DNA from: an uncultured Bacteroidia bacterium
Lineage (GTDB): Bacteria > Bacteroidota > Bacteroidia > Bacteroidales > UBA932
DNA length: 64,000 bases
Direction of reading: 5' to 3'
Assembly (NCBI GenBank): GCA_902801885.1
Contig: CADCJX010000003.1
Location: 7,026 to 71,025, forward strand
Shown here: positions 31,310 through 38,840 of the stretch, piece by piece
Position numbering within the stretch: the first letter of the stretch is position 1
Layout of the letters: every line of letters starts with the position of its first letter
Position numbers and translations under genes: made by a program
The notes under the pieces: generated by a model
What the model saw: the letters and a program-made list of their open reading frames with translations, nothing else
The model's database searches: none
What the model was told of the DNA's origin: nothing

Positions 31310-33487
31310 ATGTTTTCTGAAATAATTGGTGAACCTGCGCTCAATAGCAATTCCATTGCTTTGCAAGGGCAGATAAGGATATCTCAGCGCCTTTTAGGCA
31401 AGAATGATAGTACTATCTCAACTGCGTTGTCTGCAGTGGTTCGTTATGGCGAACCTGGATACCGGCTTGACAAATCCGGTTTACTTAATATTTGGAAAGA
31501 CAGTACTGTCCCTTTCGCCTCCAAATGTCTCTCTACTTTATGGTGGGGTCATCCAGATTTTCGACAGGCCAATAAGGTCTATTCAAGATCGAATATAGAT
31601 TCGCTAAATACCTCTTGCCTTGAGGACAGTCTTAATTCATTGCAAGTTGAGAAAGATTTCCAGGAATTCAAGAGGGGACTAGAGAATTTGTATCGAAGAT
31701 TGAATAAAGGCGGGGATCTCCATATGGAGAGTATTGGCACCTCTTTCTTTACCAAGTTCTTCCATTTTTATTTTAAGGCTTATCCGCTTAAGTCGAATCC
31801 TCATTATCTTCCCGTTATCGCTGATGATATCATGCGGTCGGCCGTTTTTGCTGAGATGCTGGACAGAGGAGAGAGTGTGGAATCCGTCTTTAACACTAAA
31901 GATGCCACCCTGAGAACATATGTGGGTTATGCTGATAAGTTTAACAACTATGCTTCGGAGCTTGGAATCGATCCATTCATTCTGGAGGATGTTCTATTCA
32001 ATCGCTCGAAAGGAATCGGCAAAGCATATGTCAATGGGTTCAATGGACGGATACACCTTCCCCATTGGATTGCAGGCAGCTATAATGAAAAAAGCCAAGC
32101 GGCAATCGTATTTAACAATTTGGCGGGAGAGACATATCTTTTCGAAGGTTCGACTGCCAGTCTGTGGAATGAGCTATTGAAGTATGATTATGAGAAAGGC
32201 TTCAGAATCGATGAGATTTGTCAGAAGTGTGGATGCGGGCGCTTCGATCTCCTTTCTTTTTTCAAGGATTTGATTGTCAAGAGAATCCTCGCCGATCATG
32301 TATCGGGAAAAGCAGAATTGGATAGAGTCAAAAAGGCTGTGAACAGGACTAAGAGATCCTTTTTACGGAGTGTCAAGGGCGTCGGGAATTTCCACTCGGT
32401 CTTTGAGTCAGTTGATAATGACTATCGAAATCTAGTTGAGTCTCAAGGGATTCCACTAGCGGCGTCGATTGAGCTCACATATGCTTGTAACGAGGCCTGT
32501 GTCCATTGCTATAATCCGAATTCTCCGAGAGAGGGAGGACTGGGAACTCAAAAAACGAAGCCTATCGGAGAGATGACTGCCGAAGAGTATTTCCCGGTTC
32601 TGGATGATATGAAGAGAATGGGGGTAACAAAGATTGTCTTTACTGGTGGCGATCCTTTTATGAAAAAGGACCTTATGAAGATTCTCCGGTATGCACATAA
32701 TCTCAAATTCGCCTTCTCTGTATATACGAATGGACAAGCCTTGTATTCCAACCCCAAATTATATGAGGAGTTAAGGAATCTCTATCCTCAATATGTCGGA
32801 TTGAGTGTTTACAGTACGATTCCTGAGATTCACGACAGCATAACTCGCCGCAAAGGCTCTTGCGAAAAGACAATGCAAGTCGCCCACTGGTGCTGCGATG
32901 ATGCGATTGGTCTTCAGATCAAGTGTCCGATCATGCGGGCGAACAAGGATTCTTATGGTAAGGTTTTCGACTTTGCCTTGAGTGTCAACGGGATGCCACA
33001 ATTTGATGTCAATATAACTTCGAGCGTGGACGGGGATTGTTTCGCTTCCGAGAAATTGCGTTTGAGCGAAGAACAGTTGCTGGAGGTGCTGAAAGACCCC
33101 AGAATCCCTTTGTCAATTGAGAATAGCGTCGGCGCGATTGAACGGCAGCCTGATATGATGTTCTGCGGAGCTGGAGAATCCAGCTTCAACCTTCAGCCGG
33201 ATGGCACTGTCAGTCCATGCTGTGCCTTCCCGATGGATTGCGGTAATGTTAAGGAGAGGGGGCTTGAGGAAATTTGGTGGAATTCTGATAAATTTCTGAA
33301 AATCAGGGCACTGCGTTATAGGGATAGTGACATTTGTGGGAAAGAGATCTATTGTAAGTATTGTAACAGATGCCCTGGGCAAAGCTTCGTCGAGCATGGA
33401 GTTCCGGAGAATCATAGCGAAGATAATTGCTTCTTGGCGAAAATCCGTTATAATTTAGAAAAGAAACAGGGAAAGCTCCAGTCCTGA
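31310..33487 (+). CDS. OGG-like / PqqD-like / radical SAM / SPASM fusion enzyme
   Basis: 725 residues from ATG 31310, placed after the proximal promoter; a TTG at 31229 is also in frame. In order: an N-terminal region with ESIGTSFFTKFFHF (about 140-153) and HYLPVIADDIM, like the OGG-fold segment of the protein at 36244; a PqqD-like domain (about 255-330) with AAIVFNNLAGETYLFEGSTA and a winged-helix tail FDLLSFFKDLIVKRIL, as in RiPP recognition elements; radical SAM motif CNEACVHC (393-400) with FTGGDPF; and a SPASM domain with Cys at about 619, 637, 638, 644, 676, 682, 685 and 688. By family this is a peptide-modifying maturase. The ORF 40 bases downstream is a candidate substrate. The N-terminal fusion is unusual. 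Confidence 0.8.
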   Translation: MFSEIIGEPALNSNSIALQGQIRISQRLLGKNDSTISTALSAVVRYGEPGYRLDKSGLLNIWKDSTVPFASKCLSTLWWGHPDFRQANKVYSRSNIDSLNTSCLEDSLNSLQVEKDFQEFKRGLENLYRRLNKGGDLHMESIGTSFFTKFFHFYFKAYPLKSNPHYLPVIADDIMRSAVFAEMLDRGESVESVFNTKDATLRTYVGYADKFNNYASELGIDPFILEDVLFNRSKGIGKAYVNGFNGRIHLPHWIAGSYNEKSQAAIVFNNLAGETYLFEGSTASLWNELLKYDYEKGFRIDEICQKCGCGRFDLLSFFKDLIVKRILADHVSGKAELDRVKKAVNRTKRSFLRSVKGVGNFHSVFESVDNDYRNLVESQGIPLAASIELTYACNEACVHCYNPNSPREGGLGTQKTKPIGEMTAEEYFPVLDDMKRMGVTKIVFTGGDPFMKKDLMKILRYAHNLKFAFSVYTNGQALYSNPKLYEELRNLYPQYVGLSVYSTIPEIHDSITRRKGSCEKTMQVAHWCCDDAIGLQIKCPIMRANKDSYGKVFDFALSVNGMPQFDVNITSSVDGDCFASEKLRLSEEQLLEVLKDPRIPLSIENSVGAIERQPDMMFCGAGESSFNLQPDGTVSPCCAFPMDCGNVKERGLEEIWWNSDKFLKIRALRYRDSDICGKEIYCKYCNRCPGQSFVEHGVPENHSEDNCFLAKIRYNLEKKQGKLQS

Positions 33488-33527
33488 GTAAAGAGGAGCC
33501 AAGTTTAACTTTCAAACAAGCTTTATT

Positions 33528-33629
33528 ATGTTTAAATTTTCAAAAACTTCATTGAACATTGTTTGTGGCGCATGTAGCTGCCCGAGGGGTTCAGAAACCC
33601 AGTGTGGAATCATGTATCGCACTTGGTAA
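33528..33629 (+). CDS. 33-residue Cys-rich peptide, candidate maturase substrate
   Basis: An ORF too short for usual gene calling starts 40 bases after the radical SAM stop: a lysine-bearing front (MFKFSKTSLNIV) and a cysteine-rich rear with CGACSCPRG and QCGIMYRTW, ending in Trp. Cysteines are at 13, 16, 18 and 26. Position, size, a leader-like front and a Cys/Gly/Ser-rich rear are what a precursor of a radical SAM/SPASM-modified peptide would show; thioether cross-linking is a natural guess. It has no ribosome-binding site of Shine-Dalgarno type, which is normal in this phylum. A hairpin follows after 11 bases. I know of no named family for it, and chance cannot be excluded for so short an ORF. 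Confidence 0.5.
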   Translation: MFKFSKTSLNIVCGACSCPRGSETQCGIMYRTW

Positions 33630-33640
33630 TCAACTATCTT

Positions 33641-33671
33641 GCTGTGATCTCTTATATATAGAGATCACAGC
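33641..33671 (+). other. Perfect hairpin after the small peptide gene
   Basis: GCTGTGATCTCT (33641-33652) and AGAGATCACAGC (33660-33671) form a perfect 12 bp stem around TATATAT. Only a short T stretch follows (TCTTTAAA), so it may act as partial terminator, RNA-stability element or operator between the peptide gene and the next gene. Confidence 0.65.
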
Positions 33672-33701
33672 ATCTTTAAACCTGTTTAACTATTCTAAAT
33701 C

Positions 33702-34046
33702 ATGGAACTACATTCAGTCGACTTCAAAACTATCCTCGCCTGGATGAAAGGCAAGAATAGGCGCATCAAGATTGCTACCCTTGGAGGAAATAGTCATTTA
33801 TTTTGTGAGCATGTCAATGATAGCCGGATGCTTATAATCGGTAGTACCGGCCAGTATAAGATCATCGGAGTCCGTTTCTGGAATAGCGTATGTCGCAGGA
33901 TGGATTCACTCAATGAAGAAGAACGCCTGATGGCTGGGAAATATGCGGATACGATAGAGTGGAATAATCCGGATTACCGTTTTGCCCCCAGCGTCCCCGC
34001 GATCTGCGAAGCATATTTGTCCGAAATAAACAATAACAAACTGTAG
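33702..34046 (+). CDS. Uncharacterised 114-residue protein
   Basis: Soluble, mixed alpha/beta. Starts MELHSVDFKTILAWMKGKNRRIKIATLGG and contains a cysteine pair (Cys50-region FCEHVN and VCRRMD) but no motif I recognise. It begins 31 bases after the hairpin and ends 10 bases before the next gene, so it belongs to the same plus-strand run as the radical SAM gene. Base composition is AT-rich like its neighbours. No function can be given. Confidence 0.6.
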   Translation: MELHSVDFKTILAWMKGKNRRIKIATLGGNSHLFCEHVNDSRMLIIGSTGQYKIIGVRFWNSVCRRMDSLNEEERLMAGKYADTIEWNNPDYRFAPSVPAICEAYLSEINNNKL

Positions 34047-34056
34047 ACTACTCAAA

Positions 34057-35082
34057 ATGATTACATCAGATCAGCTAAAGCAGCATTATTACAAAGATTT
34101 GTTCTCTTTCCGCCAATTGGAAAGCTTTCAATATAAGGGATCAAAACTTAAACATGGGTATGTTTTAGGCGTCGTGGATGCCATTGAAATTGTTGATTCC
34201 GGTTTTTGGAATAACGACAATCTGGTCAACCAATTTGAGGTCAAAAACCAGAAATCGTCGGGCTCAAGGCTTTTTGATGGTGTCATTGAGGGTGTGATGG
34301 ATAATGAGACAAGAAAACAAATCGAAAAGGCCAGCGAGGAGAGTTCTGGAAGGTTAGTGTTCTATGTTAAAGAGGAAGATAATGACATATGCGCGGATTT
34401 GATTTTTTTCAATAAATCTAAAAACCGTGTATTGGATAAGACATTGCTTTCAGTAGATGATTTGCCAGCAGAGTTTGACCTGAAGACTTTTAGCGCGCAT
34501 TCGGGACCGAAGTCTTACGAGGATGTCATTACTATTCCTATTGGCGATTTCGAGTTTTTCAGGAAATCAATGCTTGGAAAGAAATGTATTTTCTATTTCA
34601 ATACGGAGAGAGATGAAGATGATGAAGCTAAGGATTTTCTGTCGATCAAGTTTGACGTTAAGCTTCCTCTAGTGGATGTCGCGGCAGTAGATTGTATAGC
34701 GAATGGAGATAGCTGGGGTCAATCATATAAGGACGGATTGTGGCCAGCTTTTGAGAAGGAGGTGAACTTGGATCAGAAACAATCAGAGCTTGATGGGATG
34801 GCGGCCTCGATTAAGGCATCAAAGAAAAAAGCGAAATGGATTTCTTGGATATCTGCTGTTGTCCTATTAATTATCATTACGAATGTGGTCCCTGATCTGG
34901 AAGGGGGCTGGGCTTTTCTTTTGTTAATCGCATTTGTATTAGTTGGAATGTCTGGGAAATACATCGGTAATAAGATGAATGCGGACAAGGAAGAAGAGTT
35001 GAAACGACAATACTCCGTGCTTACGGATAATCGAAATGACCTTGAGAATAACGTTAAAGGATTGTATGTCATAAATAGTTGA
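34057..35082 (+). CDS. Uncharacterised membrane-anchored protein
   Basis: 341 residues. A soluble N-terminal domain of about 240 residues (no signal peptide) is followed by a charged helix, two adjacent membrane segments (about 261-279 and 284-303) joined by a short loop PDLEGG, and a C-terminal charged helix. Both helices flanking the membrane hairpin look like coiled coils (DQKQSELDGMAASIKASKKK and NADKEEELKRQYSVL). The topology puts both long parts on the same side, probably the cytoplasm. No family recognised. It is packed 10 bases after the previous gene and 12 bases before the FtsK-gamma protein. Confidence 0.65.
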   Translation: MITSDQLKQHYYKDLFSFRQLESFQYKGSKLKHGYVLGVVDAIEIVDSGFWNNDNLVNQFEVKNQKSSGSRLFDGVIEGVMDNETRKQIEKASEESSGRLVFYVKEEDNDICADLIFFNKSKNRVLDKTLLSVDDLPAEFDLKTFSAHSGPKSYEDVITIPIGDFEFFRKSMLGKKCIFYFNTERDEDDEAKDFLSIKFDVKLPLVDVAAVDCIANGDSWGQSYKDGLWPAFEKEVNLDQKQSELDGMAASIKASKKKAKWISWISAVVLLIIITNVVPDLEGGWAFLLLIAFVLVGMSGKYIGNKMNADKEEELKRQYSVLTDNRNDLENNVKGLYVINS

Positions 35083-35094
35083 TAATCACCACAT

Positions 35095-36213
35095 ATGTTT
35101 TACGATCCGGATTATGACGACGACGATCTGGACGAGTTAGACGACGACATTGATGAAGATGTCGATGAGGATTACTATTTAGATTATTCGTCTTCTATTC
35201 CTTTTGGCCTCGACGAGCGCTTCGAGGAAGCTGCCCGCTATGTGGTTACGTTTCAACGTGCGAGCACGTCTGATTTACAGCGTCGTCTCGGAATGGGTTA
35301 CGCCAAAGCTGGTCGAGTGATGGACCAGCTTGAGGCGGCAGGAATCGTTGGCCCCCAGGAAGGGAGCAAGCCTCGCCAAGTGCTGGTCTCTGACTTGGTC
35401 GCTTTAGAGGATATTATCAAGAGAGCGTGGGAGAATCAATTTATTGATAAAAGTATTGTTAGTCGCGATCAAGAGGATTATGATGAAGAACAAGGAGGCA
35501 TCGTGGATCTATCGACACTTGACGAGCGATTCGAGGAGGCTGCGAAATATGTGGTTATAAATCAACGTGCGAGCACTTCTGATTTACAGCGTCGTCTCGG
35601 AATGGGATACGCCAAAGCTGGTCGTGTGATGGACCAGCTTGAGGCGGCAGGAATCGTTGGCCCCCAAGACGGGAGCAAGCCTCGCCAAGTGCTTGTTCGT
35701 GATCTTAATGAGCTCGGCTTGGTATTGGGGCTCTTATTGCCGGGATATCATGATGTCCCCATTGAAAAAACGATTGATGTACCTTCGGCTAATCATGAGT
35801 CGGAGGCATTAACGACGCCGATGGCCACTGGTGCGTCTGATTCTGGACATTATTCGGACGCATACGATCAGGCGGATTCCAATACAAGGCCGGAATATTC
35901 CGACTCCGTCAACGCTATGAATGGTTGTCTGGGAGCGGTGGGGCAGGTGTTTGTGTACACTATGGTCATTTTGTTGCTTTTGTGTACGGCTCCTGCGATA
36001 ATAATGATATTGCTTTTCTGGTGGATAATCGCCTGGATACTTGGGTTAATGTTTCCCGGGAAGGAGTTCTTCCCGATTAAAAAGATCTGGGACTCGGCCT
36101 CCCGTTGGGCGAAAGAAAAACTCAATGTGGATCTTGGCTCAGCCGCCCTTGCTGCCGGAATTATAATGCTTTTGACAGCCATCTTTGGGGGAGGATCCTC
36201 AAAGAAGGATTAA
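35095..36213 (+). CDS. Membrane protein with two FtsK-gamma DNA-binding domains
   Basis: 372 residues. An acidic N-terminus (about 4-30, mostly Asp/Glu) is followed by two FtsK gamma winged-helix domains (about 40-100 and 143-203). Each reads DERFEEAA, then [20 protein letters not shown] and AAGIVGP, matching the C-terminal gamma domain of FtsK, which recognises KOPS sequences and contacts XerD. A low-complexity linker and two membrane stretches (about 285-320 and 348-366) follow. There is no ATPase motor. A membrane-tethered sequence-specific DNA binder is the direct reading; a role in sensing or holding chromosomal or invading DNA is inference. The two domains are also near-identical as DNA. 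Confidence 0.82.
   Translation: MFYDPDYDDDDLDELDDDIDEDVDEDYYLDYSSSIPFGLDERFEEAARYVVTFQRASTSDLQRRLGMGYAKAGRVMDQLEAAGIVGPQEGSKPRQVLVSDLVALEDIIKRAWENQFIDKSIVSRDQEDYDEEQGGIVDLSTLDERFEEAAKYVVINQRASTSDLQRRLGMGYAKAGRVMDQLEAAGIVGPQDGSKPRQVLVRDLNELGLVLGLLLPGYHDVPIEKTIDVPSANHESEALTTPMATGASDSGHYSDAYDQADSNTRPEYSDSVNAMNGCLGAVGQVFVYTMVILLLLCTAPAIIMILLFWWIIAWILGLMFPGKEFFPIKKIWDSASRWAKEKLNVDLGSAALAAGIIMLLTAIFGGGSSKKD
35212..35696 (+). repeat. Direct DNA repeat encoding the two gamma domains
   Basis: 176-base units at 35212-35387 and 35521-35696 are offset by 309 bases. They are almost identical over GATTTACAGCGTCGTCTCGG and the following 110 bases, including third codon positions, so the duplication is recent or kept uniform by conversion. 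Confidence 0.85.
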
Positions 36214-36243
36214 TCTGAAACCACATTAAAAACTATACCCATT

Positions 36244-37389
36244 ATGTCATTTCTCAATTTCATCGAAAACCACATTGACGACATCAACAAATATGTCCAA
36301 CCCTCAATCCATTGGCGTGAAGGCCGGTTCGCCAATCCCGTGCGAAAGGCGGAATCCACCAACGGCGATTTCGCCGAGGTAGTCCGGAGTCTCCCTGCGG
36401 AACTGTCACGTGAAGATGTGGTCGGATTCTTCCGAGAGGACCCGTATAAGGGTTTCGTGGCTACCATCATGTGGGGCGGTATCAGCCGATTCCAGGCGGA
36501 AGAAATTGCCCGCAGAAATGACCGCGATTCCGCTATGCCCAAGCTTGAGCGCCTCGTAACGCTGCTCCGTGACTCAGAGACAGATGCCGAGAGAATCGGG
36601 GGTGCCATCGCGTCTTTGAGAAGAGGGGGCGAAAACTATTTCTATGGCATAGGCCCCAGTTACTTCACCAAATTGCTCTATTTTCTTGCCTATGATATGG
36701 GTCTTGAGACCCGCCCTCTCATCTATGATGAGAATATGAAGCCGGTGCATTTCGCTTTGATGCCGGAGGCCGGACGGAATCCGTTCTTCTATTATGCTCC
36801 TGCAGTCAACAAATTGAATTATAATATATTCACCTCCTTCGAGGATGTCTACTATGACTATTGTGAAATGATGAGTGATACGGCCAGAGAGATCGGCGTG
36901 GATGTCAAGAACTTTGAGGCGTGGGTTTTCGGCTGGCCGGCGAATATCAATGGGGGGCAGCCCAATCCGAGAGTGGTAGCGAAAACTGAGGTTGATCGAA
37001 TGGCAGCGGCAGGCATGATCAAACATCGTTTCGGCATTGAAGATCTGGGCGATGCCATAGGCGCGGCCCGCATCTTCCATGACAACAATTTAGATGTCAC
37101 GGAATCGCTTAATACAGAAGGCGGCTCGCTACCTGTCTTGAACGATGAGGAGCACCCCATCGTTATTACCGAGACGGATGGATATGTACATCTTGAATAT
37201 ATCGTTGCCGATGTCCTGTTCCGGCTGATGGGTCTTGAGGCGAAGATGATTTCCCAGCGTTGCATTTGGGTGGACGAGAAGAAGCTGGACCGGCTCTGTT
37301 TTGAGGTTAAGTCTGCCAAGGATAAAAAGCCGCGGAATATGGATGTGTATTTCGACATTACCGCAGGCTACGATGCGATGGGATTCTGA
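36244..37389 (+). CDS. OGG-fold-like protein (8-oxoguanine glycosylase-like)
   Basis: 381 residues, soluble. The middle carries YGIGPSYFTKLLYFLAYD (about 134-151) and RPLIYDENM (157-165), the helix-hairpin-helix-like and following strand pattern of bacterial proteins annotated as having the OGG fold. The radical SAM fusion (31310) and the small protein at 28288 share it. The remaining parts (PSIHWREGRFANP at the N-terminus, and a C-terminal domain with IVITETDGYVHLEYIVADVLFRL, given in part) are not recognised. Whether it is an active glycosylase cannot be judged. It is the last gene of the plus-strand run, 30 bases after the FtsK-gamma gene. Confidence 0.6.
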   Translation: MSFLNFIENHIDDINKYVQPSIHWREGRFANPVRKAESTNGDFAEVVRSLPAELSREDVVGFFREDPYKGFVATIMWGGISRFQAEEIARRNDRDSAMPKLERLVTLLRDSETDAERIGGAIASLRRGGENYFYGIGPSYFTKLLYFLAYDMGLETRPLIYDENMKPVHFALMPEAGRNPFFYYAPAVNKLNYNIFTSFEDVYYDYCEMMSDTAREIGVDVKNFEAWVFGWPANINGGQPNPRVVAKTEVDRMAAAGMIKHRFGIEDLGDAIGAARIFHDNNLDVTESLNTEGGSLPVLNDEEHPIVITETDGYVHLEYIVADVLFRLMGLEAKMISQRCIWVDEKKLDRLCFEVKSAKDKKPRNMDVYFDITAGYDAMGF

Positions 37390-37412
37390 TTGCCCACAAG
37401 GTGACACTATAT

Positions 37413-37462
37413 AATAATTCGGCAATAATTGTAGCATTATCGCCGAATTATTGATATATTTG
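37413..37462 (+). promoter_or_regulatory. Palindromic operator and promoter of the MNT-HEPN pair
   Basis: AATAATTCGGC (37413-37423) and GCCGAATTATT (37442-37452) are perfect inverted arms, and inner ATAAT/ATTAT extends the symmetry to nearly 40 bases. TATATTTG (37455-37462) is the -7 element, 8 bases before the ATG, so the message would be nearly leaderless and bound protein would block it. Confidence 0.75.
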
Positions 37463-37470
37463 TTGCATAA

Positions 37471-38433
37471 ATGACAAAAGCAATGAAAGGCTCTAATGCG
37501 AACAAGGAATATGAGGCTTTGCTCAACCGTGGCGGGGAATTGACAGTCGCTGATTTCTTTGAGGCGTCTCCTGCTCTCCCGCCGCAGACCGTATATTCAC
37601 GAATCAGGTCATTGGTACAAAACGGTTCTTTATCCAGAGTTGGGCGGGGACGTTATGCCGTGGTGCGAAAGCCCAAATATGAGGTGCCGGTAACAGATTG
37701 GATGCTTGAGGTTAATGGCTATCTTATCAATAACTGCGAAGGGATAGACCATTGTGTCTCACAGAAGGGGAAGAATCTTTTTGTTGAAGTGGCGCGCAAG
37801 GATATAACTTCTATGCTGCTTTCTTTGGGACAGCATTATGAGAAGGTGGTGCAAATCAAAGATTACAAGCTCTTTCCAGCGGTCCTTGAGGGTTTTATCG
37901 TTGTCGGCCCACTAGTCTCTGAAGCTCCCATGGCCGAGGTTTCCGGTTGCCCTGTTCCTTCTATTGAGAAGAATCTTGTGGATTCTATGTGTCCTTCTGA
38001 ACCAGCGAATAAGACAGGGAGCGTGGATTTCCAAAAAATGCTTGAGGTTTATCCCGTGAATATGGATCGCTTGCGTCGCTATGCTTCAAGGCGGGGCTTG
38101 GCCGATGAGTTAGAAACTTGTCTTGCCTCTTTGGATCCTGTACGTATGGAATTGGTCACCAGTATTCAGAAATACTTTTCTTCTTCAAGTTTAGTCACCA
38201 AGGCTTGGGTGTTCGGTTCTTTCGCCCGCAGGGAAGAGACTCCGGAAAGTGACATCGACCTGCTTGTCGATTTTAATCCGAAAGCAAAGGTGTCCTTATT
38301 GGATATTATCAGGCAGAAGCTTGATCTTGAAAGGATTACAGGCCGTCAAATCGACCTTGTTGAGAATGGTTATCTGAAACCTTTCGCCGTTCAATCCGCG
38401 GATCGGGATAAATACTTGATATATGAGAGATAA
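37471..38433 (+). CDS. MntA-like nucleotidyltransferase antitoxin fused to AbiEi-like domain
   Basis: 320 residues. The N-terminus (about 10-66, with VYSRIRSLVQNGSLSRVGRG) is a winged helix, followed by an AbiEi/DUF6577-like region with VPSIEKNLVDSM. The C-terminal MNT nucleotidyltransferase domain has GSFARREETPESDIDLLV (Gly249, Asp261, Asp263) and a third acid in RQIDLVENG. In known HepT/MntA pairs MntA neutralises HepT by AMPylating its tyrosine. The DNA-binding front would explain the palindrome just upstream, so one protein may act as repressor and antitoxin. It overlaps the HEPN gene by 11 bases. Confidence 0.8.
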   Translation: MTKAMKGSNANKEYEALLNRGGELTVADFFEASPALPPQTVYSRIRSLVQNGSLSRVGRGRYAVVRKPKYEVPVTDWMLEVNGYLINNCEGIDHCVSQKGKNLFVEVARKDITSMLLSLGQHYEKVVQIKDYKLFPAVLEGFIVVGPLVSEAPMAEVSGCPVPSIEKNLVDSMCPSEPANKTGSVDFQKMLEVYPVNMDRLRRYASRRGLADELETCLASLDPVRMELVTSIQKYFSSSSLVTKAWVFGSFARREETPESDIDLLVDFNPKAKVSLLDIIRQKLDLERITGRQIDLVENGYLKPFAVQSADRDKYLIYER

Positions 38434-38785
38434 GTTGAATGATCCCGCCAGATTGGAGCTGATTCGGGAAGCCATCACAAACATAGAGACATTTCTTGTC
38501 GGGACTACTACTTGTGAGGCTTTCACTGCAAACAAGATTCTTTGTCACGCTATAGTGTACAATCTTCAGTGCATAGGAGAAAGTGTCTATCGGCTTTCCG
38601 CAGAATTTACATCATCACATCCTCAAATGGACTGGGATGCGATAAAAGGTTTGCGGCATGTACTGGTCCATGATTATTATAGTGTCAATATGGAAACAGT
38701 CTGGATGATTCTCGAGAAAGATCTTCCCAGACTGAAAGAGTATTTAGAGGCAGTCGACATCACCGCAGACCACAGTGCTGTGTGA
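38423..38785 (+). CDS. hepT: HepT-like HEPN RNase toxin
   Basis: 120 residues, helical, DUF86/HepT-like. The HEPN active-site motif RX4HXY is intact: Arg78, His83 and Tyr85 in LRHVLVHDYY. The tyrosine is the one modified by MntA in the studied pair. It is predicted to be a ribonuclease that cuts cellular RNA when released. The start overlaps the upstream antitoxin by 11 bases, so the two are translated together. It is the last gene of the accessory island; the next gene is convergent. Confidence 0.87.
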   Translation: MRDKLNDPARLELIREAITNIETFLVGTTTCEAFTANKILCHAIVYNLQCIGESVYRLSAEFTSSHPQMDWDAIKGLRHVLVHDYYSVNMETVWMILEKDLPRLKEYLEAVDITADHSAV

Positions 38786-38840
38786 TTCTGGTCGAAGCTC
38801 CATACATGTCAGCGGTTTCCTTGGCGTGACAAGCAGCCCC

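Noticed and set aside
33559..33747. 62-codon plus-strand frame overlapping the small Cys-rich ORF
   Set aside because: It starts at a non-ATG codon, runs through the perfect hairpin and into the next gene in another frame. The 33-codon ATG frame fits the context better.
28900..38800. The whole island as a prophage or conjugative element
   Set aside because: No integrase, transposase, relaxase, capsid, portal or att-like direct repeat could be found at its borders.
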